From assembly GCF_042100115.1 (NCBI RefSeq), contig NC_091278.1, positions 2,046,001-2,110,000 of the forward strand: 64,000 bases of DNA, written 5' to 3'. Under the pieces are notes generated by a model, which saw nothing but the letters and a program-made list of their open reading frames with translations, was not told the origin of the DNA and did not search any database. Below are positions 24,274-34,838 of the stretch, piece by piece. Numbering within the stretch: the stretch's first letter is position 1; every line of letters starts with the position of its first letter. This DNA is from Alternaria dauci. Lineage: Eukaryota > Ascomycota > Dothideomycetes > Pleosporales > Pleosporaceae. Both the position numbers and the translations under genes were made by a program.

Positions 24274-25074
24274 AGCAACGGCTTCAAGACTGGATTCTGA
24301 GCATCTTATCTGCGGATTATTGGACCCGGCATGTCTCGCGACACTTTGAAGCCTCACCATCCACCCATGAAGAACTTGGGAGATGCTTAGCTCGCCACCC
24401 TTCTACGCAGACCTTTCGAAGATGTCGCGAAGATTTCAGGCTCCTGTATCGGGAGGTGTGTCTTTCCTCGCTGCCTCGCTGCCTCTTTGTTTCTTTATTG
24501 CTATTCTTGTTTTTGTTTTGGTAAACGGTTATCACGGAGGAGGCGATGGGTGAGTCTAGATTGACACGGGGGGGTCTCTTTGGTTTTCGCAGTTGTTTTG
24601 ATACCCTCCTCCCGCTATTTGGTTATGATTGGTTCACTCGTTTGTTGCTTTAGACGGTTTTATGATAATGATAATGCCAACCTAAGAATACTTTTCGAAT
24701 CTACTGTCTTGGTCCTTGGCGGTGGTGATGTCGAGAATGGTGGATAAACTGTTTGGGGGCCGGTCAGATCGCACCGCTGTAGCACCTTACCAAGGTAGGT
24801 AACTGAATGATCGCCTTCTTCTGCCAACGCCACATCAGACCCTGACCGGCCAGCTTTTACATGCATATCAGGCAACCAATCTAGTGTCGGCACGTTGCTT
24901 GGCTTTTGCGGTAGGCACCTACAAGGCTGAATTGCAAGACCTCGCTTTCAGCTCGCGTCTGGCAAGGCTACATGTCCTACCCATCAGCTTGAAGCTTTGT
25001 CTGCCTTCTTACCATCTCGCTCTTTTGACTACCGCCGTGACTTTCCGCCTGCGAACATTCCGAGGCTATTCCTA
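24274..25074. other. Intergenic
   Basis: 800 bp: T-rich 3' flank of the stomatin gene to about 24650, then mixed sequence leading to the next start. No gene seen. Confidence 0.5.
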
Positions 25075-27053
25075 ATGGAAGCCCTCTCTGGAGCCGCCAG
25101 CGGCATAGCCGTGGTTTCGCTAACAATACAACTCATCCAGTCTGTCGCACTTATACGGGAGTTTATACAAAATGTCAAAGGTGCGTCGAAAGAGTTGCAG
25201 AGGCTTATGGGCAAATTGGAGCTGCTCAATGCGTTGCTAGAGGATGTGCAAAAGGTTCTCGAGCAACAATCATCACTCCTGGACATGCACTTTCCAGCAC
25301 CTTCGATGGCGATCTTCAAGTGTCTTCAAAGTTGGAAGGTTCTTTACAGCCACTTGTGGACCTTGTAAAGAAACTCACTCTGCCACAATATCAGTCTAAC
25401 TCATCCAGAGCTAAACTCAAGAATGAGATCAAGCTTGGGTTCAAGGCAAAGGAAATCACAATCCTAGAGACTCGCATACAAAACGAAATCGATATCCTCA
25501 CGAACAGCCTTTCAATAAACCAGAGCGGCATCTTGTAAGGTCTTGTTCGGAATCTTCCAGTCTTCGCGAGCTAATTGAACGCTGAAAGGATGAGCTTGTT
25601 CCCGATATTACTTCGAAATCAAGAAACAATGCTGAAAAGCTACGCCAACCCTCCTGTGGCTTGTTTCCAATTTAAAAGTACCAGAACTACTGCTACAACT
25701 CTCGATATCGTGTCCTCGTCCGCGCCATCTCCCGTCCGGTATTCCCAGCAGACAATACTCGTACGCTCTGCCCTTGAAAGACTTGGGTTTCACCGTCGTA
25801 AAGTTATACGTTACCAAGACTGGGAAATCAAGGATCAAGAAGGCAATGTCAAAAGTCGCAAAAGAGACATACTTTGGACGGCTGACGAAGTCTCTGCAGT
25901 GTGGACGTTCTTAGGCCTCGGTATGACTTTCACCAAACAGCACCCATACGACAGTATCTTTCCTAGCCTCCGCACGTATCCTGTGGGAAGAATAAGTAGA
26001 AGAATACTGGAGATTACAGAGAAAGGAAGCGTTCGAGAGTTCCAAGAAAGAATTACTTCTGGTGCTCTTCATCCGTTCTTACGAGAGGCTAGAGGACACT
26101 CCTTGCTTCATGTGAGTCGCACCTGTAAACATTTTTAGGCACTCATCTGACAGACAAAAAAGTTCGCTGCTTTATACAGCAGACCGGATCTGTGCCGACT
26201 ACTCCTTCAATACGGCGTGAAACCAGAACTCACGTCATATAACCAGTCACCTCTATCGTTCGCAATGAACTACTATCCTTCACAGTCGTCTTTCGCCAAC
26301 ACAGTCGACACGTATCGATGTTTTCTTGACGATACAAACATGGTCTGCGAGTTCAACACATTGGATGATGTTCATATTGTTGATCCTTGCTCTTGGTTCA
26401 GAGTTGGCGAGGCTCAATGGCTTTGGCAAAAAAATCTAGAGCTCTTTGTAGGCGAAGATCTTCAAAACAACCAGCGGGTGATAGTCCGAAGATTTTGGTC
26501 GGGCGTTGCTGCCACTGACTATAGGTTACTTTGCGGATTTCAGTGTCCTATTGGCCCGATGGACAGAGGTATGCTCAGTGACATCCAATACGGGCGTTGT
26601 AAAATACTTCAAGCTATGTTCCGAAGATGCCGGGAAGTCTCGTTCAGCTACATCGTTGGTGCTCAGTTTTTGGATTGGCTCGTCTATTTGGACTTGGATC
26701 CCGAGATATGTGTGGCTAGTGAACGAGCGAGTATTGAGACGCCAGGACGTTATGATGATCAGAGAATTGTGTTCCAGCGGGATTGGGAGCAAAAATGGGT
26801 TCTGGGCTTCGAATGGGTTCTGGATCACCAGGAACCTGGTTACGCCCTGCTCTCAGAGTTCACTTCTCTGGTTGTCGAATGGAACTGGGAATTCGCATGG
26901 CCCTTTAGGACATTCAAGAGAAGGAACAAACGAACCATGAACGTTTCTAGCGCACGTTTCAACCGTCACATGGCTGCCAAAGAACGCAAAGAGCGCGCAC
27001 GTTTAGGTCCAAAACAGCCGCGAAGCCAAATGCCAGGAGCATGGAAATGGTGA
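25075..27053 (+). CDS. STAND-type N-terminal domain / ankyrin-like protein with apparent frameshift
   Basis: Starts MEALSGAASGIAVVSLTIQL, the helical N-terminal domain common in fungal STAND and ankyrin proteins. The first frame runs to APSMAIFKCLQS (about 25332). The matching continuation, EGSLQPLVDLVKKL, is in another frame. One lost base near 25333 (TG-Y-GAA to TGGAA) would explain it. The frame then runs to 25534, a 54-bp intron (GTAAGG...GAAAG), exon 25589-26111, a 51-bp intron, and exon 26163-27053. Across the last splice lies an ankyrin-like unit (HSLLHFAALYSRPDLCRLLL). The rest is Trp/Tyr-rich without known motif. No NACHT or NB-ARC motor is seen. Fungal proteins with this head often take part in non-self recognition, which is inference here. 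It may be a pseudogene. Confidence 0.6.
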
Positions 27054-27234
27054 AGGATCTGCACGCTGCTGTATGGTATACTCAATATCAGCCGCACTAG
27101 ATTGATTGTTTTCTAATACCTTCTCATGTACAGTGCGAGAACTTGTCCAAATCTTGTGTGATTGACGTGCAAAGTGTTCTGCTGAGATTAATAGCTACCT
27201 AGGCTATTAGCAAGACTATTCTCTCCCTTCTGCA

Positions 27235-27932
27235 CTACTCCACCTCTTCTGTGGTCTCAACTCGAGAAGAATACACCACAGAACACGCTACCCGAAACCG
27301 CGCCATCGAAAACACCTTTCTCTCTTCCCGCAACCTTGCCTCAACTCTCAAACTCATCCTGACATCCATCAACACTTCCCCCAGCAGATTCTCCCCAGGC
27401 CAAGGCCCAACATGTGTCGCCGCTGCAACCAAGTCCATCTTGATCCCCCAAAGCGCATCCTTTGGATCAGCCATGACGAGCTCTCGATACCCCGTAGCCA
27501 TGAGCTTCTGCGCAAGGCTGGATGCGTGCTCTGAGATTGTAAACTTGAAACGTGTTGCAATCCTCATAACTTCGTATTCCACTTCCCACTACTGATTAGT
27601 CGCTTGTCCAAAAATAGTTGTTTTTCTTTTCTCTTCCATAACTCACATGATGTCTCCCAGAACTGTAGCCAGAAATTGTCATTGGTGTCGATGTGCTTGC
27701 CTAGCGCCTTTTGTTCTTGAGGATCCGTTGCGCCCCTTATGGCTTTGTATCGCTCGCCTTTGCTCTCGAACCATGTTGCTCTTGCTGCTTGGGAGAATTG
27801 CTCGCTGCAATTGTATTTGACGTTTCGGTGTTTGAAGGAGCTGAGGAATGCCGGACTGAGAAAACCGTTCGTCTGGTTACTGTAGAAGGAAAAGAAGATT
27901 GGTCCGTCACTCGCTTCACGTTCAGGCTTCAT
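27235..27932 (-). CDS. NADAR (YbiA-like) domain protein, 210 aa
   Basis: Two exons on the minus strand, 27932-27647 and 27581-27235; the intron is 65 bp with donor GTGAGT, branch-like CTAAT and acceptor GGGAAG. The NADAR pattern runs through the protein: PIFFSFYSNQTNGFLSP, KYNCSEQFSQAARA (conserved Glu in the helix), ATDPQEQKALGKHI, YEVMRIATRFKFT, DALWGI and GENLLGEVLMDVR. NADAR proteins act as N-glycosidases: YbiA-type members remove damaged riboflavin intermediates and others act on ADP-ribosyl groups. The length fits a stand-alone domain. Probably cytosolic. Its position next to a STAND-like gene may be chance. Other acceptors at the intron end give stops or the wrong frame, so the boundary is well constrained. 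Confidence 0.82.
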
Positions 27933-28297
27933 CTTCGTGTGGGTAGCGGAAAGAAGCTAGGAGATGAAAAGAACCTAGTATCTATACAGAGGACATGAGG
28001 TCTTCGCCTCTAGGGCGCAAGTAGCGTCTACCTTCACCTGCTTTGGTATGAAAGGTGAGAGGCGCTGTCTTGCCTGATCAAATACGCATGTCTAAACCAC
28101 TCAAGTCTAATCACCTCGAGCATACGATACTAATGACATGGTATTTAGAGTCCTAGCATGCCTTGATGCAATCTGATTGCCATGTACCTTATGCACCTCT
28201 CGTCTAACAAATGCAACCTAACCAATGATACCAAACTCCAAAACATATACACGCCGAATGCAATATCGTACAACCGCCCCTCTTTTTCCACTCCACC
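27933..28297. other. Intergenic
   Basis: 365 bp between two minus-strand genes: promoter of the NADAR gene and 3' flank of the coiled-coil gene. Nothing else seen. Confidence 0.5.
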
Positions 28298-30537
28298 CTA
28301 CTTCAGAATACTCGCCCCCCTCCTATCCTTCTTCAACGGACTAAACGAAAACGCCTCCTCACTCAACATATTGAAACCCCCACTAATCGGCCTCGCCTGT
28401 TTTCCACCCAACCCAGCACTCCTACTCAACGCCCGCGCCGCAAACAAGCCTTTACCAAGTCCCACCGGTTTCAAGCGCGCGGGCACACCAACACCACCAA
28501 TGCCCCCACCAACATCATCATCATCCCCTTCCTCGGCATCGAAAAGCGTCTTACCCGCCGTAGCACCCAACTTCCTCTTCTTTTTCTTTTCGGCAGCAGG
28601 TTCTTCGGTAAAGGTAGCAAAAGACATGAGGGATTTGCGAGGCTTCATTTTGCTAGATTTTTTAGACGGCCCGTCCGAGTCCTTGGTTGCTACTTTTTGT
28701 GGTGCGTTTTCAGACGCGTCCTCGGTTTCTTCTGATACCATGTCAAGGACTGGGTTGGCGGCGGCGGTGTTCTTCTTGTTCCTGGGTTTCGCATTCGCTT
28801 TGCTGGATGCGGAGGGAGCCAGGGCTTTGGGCTTTGGCTGCCTGGAGGCTTTCTTGGGCGGTGCTGTTGGCGTGGCCTGTTCTTGTACCTCCTCTTCCTC
28901 GGCACGTTGCTCAGCTTCATCACCATCTTCTTCCTCCTCAACAATGGGACTACCGAGAGCAATGCTAGACGTCTTGTTTAAAAAGGGCGTGAGAGAGAAT
29001 GTCGATGTGTCGCCAATAGCTGTGACAGAAGCGGCGCGCTTCGCCTTCTTCGCAGGAAATCCGTCGCCAGGTGTACCCAGCATAGTCTCTGGTTCAGCCG
29101 TAGCAGCCATGCGCTTCCGGGCGTTCTTCGCGGGCTTGGAGGCGGGAGGTGCCATGCTCTTAGTTGGTGGTGCGGTGTGTGCTCTGTCTACCCTTTCGAG
29201 CTCGGCCTCCTTCTCCTTGAGCTTCTCCTTGGTTGTCCGTAGCTTCTCGCGGAAGGCCCCAAGTTTGTCGTCGAGGACGGCGTTCTTACCTTGGAGCTCG
29301 GCGAGGGTTCTGGTGTATTCCTTCTCCTGCTTCTTACGCTCTCGCCTCTCTTCCTCTAGCTCCTTCCTTGCGGCTTCGGCTTGATCGTCTGGCAGTTGCG
29401 AGGACTGTGAAGCCTTCTTCGCCGCCTTTTCTGCCTTTTGACGCTCGCGTTTCTCTTGCTCTAGTTCCTGTCGGAGCTGTTCAATCTCTGCGTCGTAGGT
29501 GGCAGCATCTTTGCTGGCCTTTTCTGCTTGGATACGGGCAGCCCGTTCCTCTTCCAGTTGCTGACGGAGTTGTTCAATCGCGGCATCTTGAGCCTCGCTG
29601 CGCTTGGTGGCTTTGGCGGCCTCCTTCTTGGACAGGCTCTCGACCTTGGCTTGCAGGCTTTCGGTCGCCTGTTGTTGCGACTCCAAATCGGCCTGCACCT
29701 TGTCCATGGCCTTTTCCGCCTTTGTGAGTCCTGCCTCGGCCTTGATCCGGTCCTTCTTCTCAGTTGCCAGTTGGTTGCGCACTTCCTCTAGCTCGTTGCG
29801 GAGGTCCTCGTCCTGCTCCATCTTCTTGCCCTGTTTGGCGATTGTCCGGGCGGAAGTCCGTTTTTCGTTCTCGAGCTCGACTTGCAGCGTCGTCATCTGG
29901 CGCTGTAGGGCGAGTTTCTCGGCCAGGAGGCCCGCGTTGGCTTCGACCTGGGCGCGCAGGTGTTCGACTTCTGGGCGTAGTGATGAGATTTCGCGCGAGA
30001 GGGCGAGTTTGTCGGAGAGTATCTTGTTGGAGTCGGACGTGACGTTCTCCATAGCCCTGAGTTCGGCCTGGTCGAGTGTCAGCAAGGCGTGCATGGATCG
30101 GCAGGTTGGTCGTGCTTACCTTGAGATTGGCGACCTCCCGGGCCTGGGTGCGCATGGTGTTTTGCGCTGCCTCCGCCTCTGCGCGTTGCTCGTCCAACTG
30201 CGCAAGGGCCTCTTCGAGTGATGCCTCGAGCTCGTCGGAGCGCGCCTGCTCGTCTTCGAGTTGTTCGTGGAGGTCGCTGTTGTCGTCTTGCAGGAGGCAC
30301 TGGGCCACTCGCAACTTCCGCATCTCCTCGTCCTTGACTACCGCTTCGACCGAGTGCTTACTCCGCTCGAGGCTGAGTTCGAGCGTCGCGTTCCGCAGCG
30401 CGTTCTGGAGCTGAGAGAACACGGAGGGTTAGGGGAATGTCTGAGAAGATGGCATCTGAACAGGGTCCAGCAGTCTGCGACTTACATCTTTCATCTCGTA
30501 GCTGGTATCTATATCCGCCTCCACAGTGGCGACCATG
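28298..30537 (-). CDS. Long coiled-coil protein with basic C-terminal region, 703 aa
   Basis: Three exons on the minus strand, all phase 0: 30537-30487, 30410-30120 and 30067-28298. From residue 18 to about 400 the chain is almost continuous coiled coil, rich in Glu, Gln, Lys and Ala (ELEEVRNQLATEKKDRIKAE, LRQQLEEERAARIQAEKAS). The C-terminal 300 residues change character: a TP/SP- and Lys-rich tail with FSLTPFLNKTSSIALGSP (about 475), an acidic patch, KKKKRKLGATAGKTLF (about 620) and SFSPLKKDRR near the end. The short FSLTPFLNKT and FSPLKK motifs with proline-directed sites suggest a mitotic or nuclear structural protein under CDK control. That is inference; I cannot assign a named family. 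It is divergent from OST3. Confidence 0.8.
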
Positions 30538-30984
30538 GTGTAATATCTGCTCAATGATGTGTGCGTATCTGTAGGGTAGGTGTAGTGTGTGTGTGTGCAT
30601 GTGCATGTGCGATGGAACTGGTGGGGCCTGGGGAGGACGCGACTGAGTAAACAAACAGAGACCAGACGCCTGTGTCGGGCTAGCAACACAACAGTGAAAG
30701 AATGACTGTATTGAATAACCTCGACAATGATGCGACGGTTGAAGGGTCAGCAGTCTGAGTACATTCTCACAGACTAACAGGTGCAGTGAGGGCTACAGTT
30801 CCGCATAGAGGTCGCCGCCCATGTCGCGACACCCCTGCCAGCCTTGGCGCCATTACGCACGCCGCCGCATCTCCGGGCGAGGGCTCAAGGCCACGTTCCC
30901 AAGCTTTGGAGCTCCCCGTCCAACCCACAAAGTCTCCGCAACCCCCAACCCATCCGCCCGCTTCACACCACCACCACCACCACA
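30538..30984. promoter_or_regulatory. Bidirectional promoter region, coiled-coil gene / OST3
   Basis: 447 bp between the start of the minus-strand coiled-coil gene and the plus-strand OST3 start, so both promoters lie here. GT and GCATGT simple repeats sit at about 30580-30610. A CAC-rich leader (30967-30983) directly precedes the OST3 ATG. Confidence 0.55.
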
Positions 30985-32042
30985 ATGCGGTGGCTCAACC
31001 TCCTCACTGCCTCGCTGCTCCCCTTCACAGCTCTCGCAGCCAAGAAGCCGTCCGGCGACCGCTTCAACGATGCCCGCGCCAAATCCCTGTCCACCGGCCA
31101 CCCGCTCAAGCTCGACGACGCAAGCTATGCCCAATTGACAAAGTCGCCGCGCGACTACGGCGTTGCTGTACTGCTGACGGCCTTGGAACCACGATTTGGG
31201 TGTATGTTGTGTAGGGATTTCCAGCCAGAGTGGGATTTGCTGGGCAAGAGCTGGATGAAAGGCGACAAGAACGGTGCGACGAGACTTGTATTCGGAACCT
31301 TGGATTTTGTTGACGGCAAGAACGTTTTCCAATCGGTAAGATGCGCCCTCCTGCTTCTATCCATCTCAATTGCAGAAATACATAGACTAATGCCCCCCAG
31401 ATGATGCTGCAAACCGCCCCCGTCCTCCTCTACTTCCACCCCACCGTCGGCACCCACGCAAAGCCAGACGCCTCGCCCGTCCGCTTCGACTTCACCGCCG
31501 GCCCCCAGACCGCGGAACAAATCCACGCCTGGATCTCACGACAAATCCCCGCCGAGGTGCCCAAGCCCGCCGTCTCGCGCCCCACCAACTGGCTCAAGAT
31601 CATCACCGTCACCACCATGGTCCTCGGTGGCATCACCGCCGTCTCCGTTGCATGGCCCTACTTTGTTCCCTTGCTACAGAACCGTAATCTCTGGGCTGCC
31701 GTCTCGCTTATTGCCATCTTGCTCTTCACCTCTGGCCACATGTTCAACCATATTCGCAAGACGCCATATGTCGTTGGCGATGGCAAGGGCGGCATGAGCT
31801 ACTTCGCTGGTGGCTTCAGCAACCAGTATGGTCTCGAGAGCCAGATTGTTGCTGCCATCTACGGCGTCCTTGCTTTCGCCGCCATTTCCCTGGCTATCAA
31901 GGTTCCTAGGATTAAAGATGCGCGGGCCCAGTCTTTTGCCGTCTTCTTGTGGACCGGTGTGTTGTTTGGCATGTACAGCTTCTTGTTGAGCGTCTTCAGA
32001 ATGAAGAATGGTGGGTATCCGTTCTACCTGCCTCCTTTCTAG
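30985..32042 (+). CDS. OST3: Oligosaccharyltransferase subunit Ost3/Ost6, 330 aa
   Basis: Two exons, 30985-31335 and 31401-32042, with a 65-bp intron. A signal peptide (MRWLNLLTASLLPFTALA) leads into a lumenal thioredoxin-like domain with the redox motif C-M-L-C at residues 73-76 (EPRFGCMLCRDFQPEW). It ends near residue 170 with the TAEQIHAWIS helix. Four hydrophobic segments follow (IITVTTMVLGGITAVSVAW, NLWAAVSLIAILLF, IVAAIYGVLAFAAISLAI, FAVFLWTGVLFGMYSFLL), with the family motif GHMFNHIRKTPYV in the loop. This is the full Ost3/Ost6 layout. The subunit holds substrate cysteines by mixed disulfides in the ER while N-glycans are transferred. Sequence alone does not separate Ost3 from Ost6. 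Confidence 0.93.
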
Positions 32043-32514
32043 ACGAGGGATTGCCGGAAGAGGAAAGTGGCAAGGGACTTTTCAATCGATCAGTGACTGT
32101 GAGTGTGATGGAATGCCACTCGGGAGTTTTCCATTCGTATTGGGAAGATGGAGAGTGTTTCAACGTCTTGGTAAAAGTTTCGAGCTCACGGCTTGAGCTC
32201 AATGTACACCTTGTATGATATAGAGTAAGCTGTAGAAGTGGAGGTTTATGAAATATGTGCCAATCCAAACGTCAACATCATACACTCCACATCTCTTTAC
32301 TTGGATTGCTGTTGGAAATCAACATCAAAGCAGACATTTGATCATAATCATACCATTTACATTTGTACTACATTTAAAAAACACCATGACCACGCCAACC
32401 CACCAACCCATAACCATGACCCGCTATGAAAACATTTTGTACCCAAATAGATGCCCATCATAACCCCCCATTCCCATTAAAGCCCGATACCCATACCGAA
32501 AAACGAACACACGC
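32043..32514. other. Convergent 3' flanks
   Basis: 472 bp between the OST3 stop and the stop of the minus-strand HAM1-like gene. AT-rich, no gene seen. Confidence 0.5.
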
Positions 32515-34838
32515 CTAAGTCATAGCCAACGCATGCAGATCAAAGACATCATTCCTCCAACCACCCTCATCCCAATCGTCAATCCTCTCCTCGGCCCGCC
32601 TGCCCTCTTCTTCCCACAGCTTGACGACACTACCCGGCGCATACTTGCCCGCAAACACGCCCTTCTTGTTTGCCTCAACACCCACCCTCGTGTAAAGATC
32701 CGGATCATCAGCAGGCGTAAGCCTCGTCATAACCGCCTTGACAAACGTCTTGAGATCTTCCGGATCAGAAATCCTCGTCGCCCTCAATCTCTCGCGCGCA
32801 AAGAGAAGCTCGCGATTAGCAGCGTGGATACCATCTGCGATACCCTTGGCCATCTGCTTCTCCATGACCTTGCGGACAATGGGGCGAAGCAGGGGCTTGA
32901 ACAGCCAGCCGAGGAGGCTGAACTTGGATTTGCGCAGCTTGTACGTAAGCTTGTGGATATGTACACGCACCGCCTTGAGAGTGAGTATCTGTTCTAGCTT
33001 CTCCTTGCCGACTTCCACGTCGAGGTGGATGTCAATGCCGCGCTCGTCCAGCTGGAAGGACGCGATACCCTCGTCGGCGAGACGAAGAAGACCAGAGTGT
33101 GCGCGGAGGAGGAAGCCGACTTCATCAGCACGGAAAGAGAGACCGTCAATCTTGATGGTGAACTTGGATGTGGCCTTTGATGCGACGCGGAAGCGTGCCT
33201 TGCGCAGCTCAAAGTCGTTGTAGGTTTCTACCTTGAAGCGGAAGGGCAGGAAGGAGGTGTGGTTGACCGTCTTTCCGGGCTCGATGATCAGATTCTCCAA
33301 GAGCATGTCAATCTCAGGCGTGGAGACCTCGAGACGAGGAATAGGAATATACTGGATAGCCTGAACAGCCAGAGGAACGAATACGTTGATGGCGTCCTGA
33401 ACCAGTTCGCCGTTGGTGGCCGAATGCATGGGCGAAAGGATGTTCCAGATCCTCATGGTTGTCTTGATCATCTTCGCAATGTCCTCGTCCTGTGTAACAG
33501 CCACAAAGGTTTGCTGAGCTTGCTCAAAGAACAAATCAACATCCTGACGGAGCGACGACTCGCTTCCAACACCCTTGGCCTTCTTCCTGAGCTCCTGGAA
33601 CTTTTCGTCGACGTGATCGAAGAAGTCGGGGTCGGTAAGCAGCTTCTGGAGGGAATTGCCGACGTCGGTGAGTAGGTCTTCGAATTCAGGGTCCTTGCGG
33701 GAGTGCTCCAGGACCTTGTGGAAGGCATCCTCGAGTTTGTTCCATTCTTGTTTATCGCCAAAGGAGCTTATGAAAGTCCAGAAGTTTTTGACGGCCTTGT
33801 CCATCGCTGGGTTCGTGTCGACGTCCTCTTGGAGCGTGCCCATGGCGTCTTCAACTGTGCGAGAATATGCCATAGCATAGCGCTTCAGCAGCTTTGCCAG
33901 TACAGATACGGAGTCGTTGTAGTCCCTCTTCTGCCTCAGGTTCGTGACCGTCTTCTTCAGACGGAACAAGAGGGATTCACCCTCGTCGCCTTGCAGCTTC
34001 TCTGCTAGGCTGACGTCTGCCCGGTGAGCAACCTTGGCCACACCATTTCCAACAACCTTGGCCACCTCAGTGACTTCTCCACTCAGCTCCTCAGCGGAAC
34101 GTGCAAGGTTCTCATCGGCGCCTGGCTCCTTAAGTGCCTTGTACTCTGCTGGCGAGGGCTCGATCTTCTTGGCAGCCTTCTTCGCCACATTCGACAGCGT
34201 AAAGGCAGAGTCTCTAAAAACTTCGCGACCGACAACGTTAAGGTCAGAGAGGAAGATGCGGAAGTCCGAGTTGGTGAGGAGTAGAGAGCCGACAGTCTGG
34301 AGGCTGTGGTATGCTGTCGACGCGTTAGCTGATGGTAATCGGACACGTATGTATGCACGCACCTGCAGTAGCGTCTGCCTTTGCCTTTGACCTTGTCGTG
34401 CGTCTCGCCATATCCTCCACGTCAACAGAAATCCTCGCCTTGGAAAGGTACCAAAGAAAGTCCTGGATCTGGTCTTCGCTGTTCTTGTGGTTCATCGTGT
34501 CGATGAACTGATGGAGCCATTGTTTCGTGAACTTGACCAGCAGACGACCTGAGTCGCTCAAATCGGGGTTCTCTGGATTCAGGATGTCTGCCGATAGCAA
34601 GCTGCGCAGATTGATGATGAGTTGCTCATTGGATGGCATGAACCCCATGGTGAGCGCCCTCCACATCTGGTACGAGTGGAGCTTCTGGTGCACTTCGCGC
34701 TGGAGCGTTGTGTCATCGCGATACTGTTCATGACCGTAAGCAACCGTCTTCTTGTGGTTGGATGCGTAAACATACCTGAGGCAACAGCGGCTGCTGGTCG
34801 TCGCGTTTGCGCGAGCCGAAGCATGATGAGAGTGACAT
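32515..34838 (-). CDS. HAM1-like protein (HAM1_N plus DUF4449/HAM1_C), 740 aa
   Basis: Three exons on the minus strand: 34838-34776, 34723-34363 and 34313-32515 (introns 52 and 49 bp). The N-terminal part is the conserved fungal HAM1-like helical domain: LHSYQMWRAL, MPSNEQLIINLRSLLSADIL, NPDLSDSGRLLVKFTKQWL, QDFLWYLSKARIS and LQTVGSLLLTNSDFRIFLSD. The long middle is helical, with acidic/amphipathic stretches. The C-terminal 250 residues match DUF4449: PRLEVSTPEIDMLLENLI, FRADEVGFLLRAHSG, LDEGIASFQLD-type residues, and RKVMEKQMAKGIADGIHAAN. The C-terminal fold is thought to resemble lipid-binding BPI/SMP-type modules, so a lipid transfer or membrane-contact role is plausible but unproven. HAM1 homologues are linked to hyphal fusion in Neurospora by name only as far as I can say. 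Confidence 0.85.

Noticed and set aside
25246..25331. Possible 86-bp intron to fix the STAND-like gene
   Set aside because: Restores the frame but has a weak donor (GTGCAA) and deletes a stretch that matches the usual family pattern; a one-base loss is simpler. Not fully excluded.
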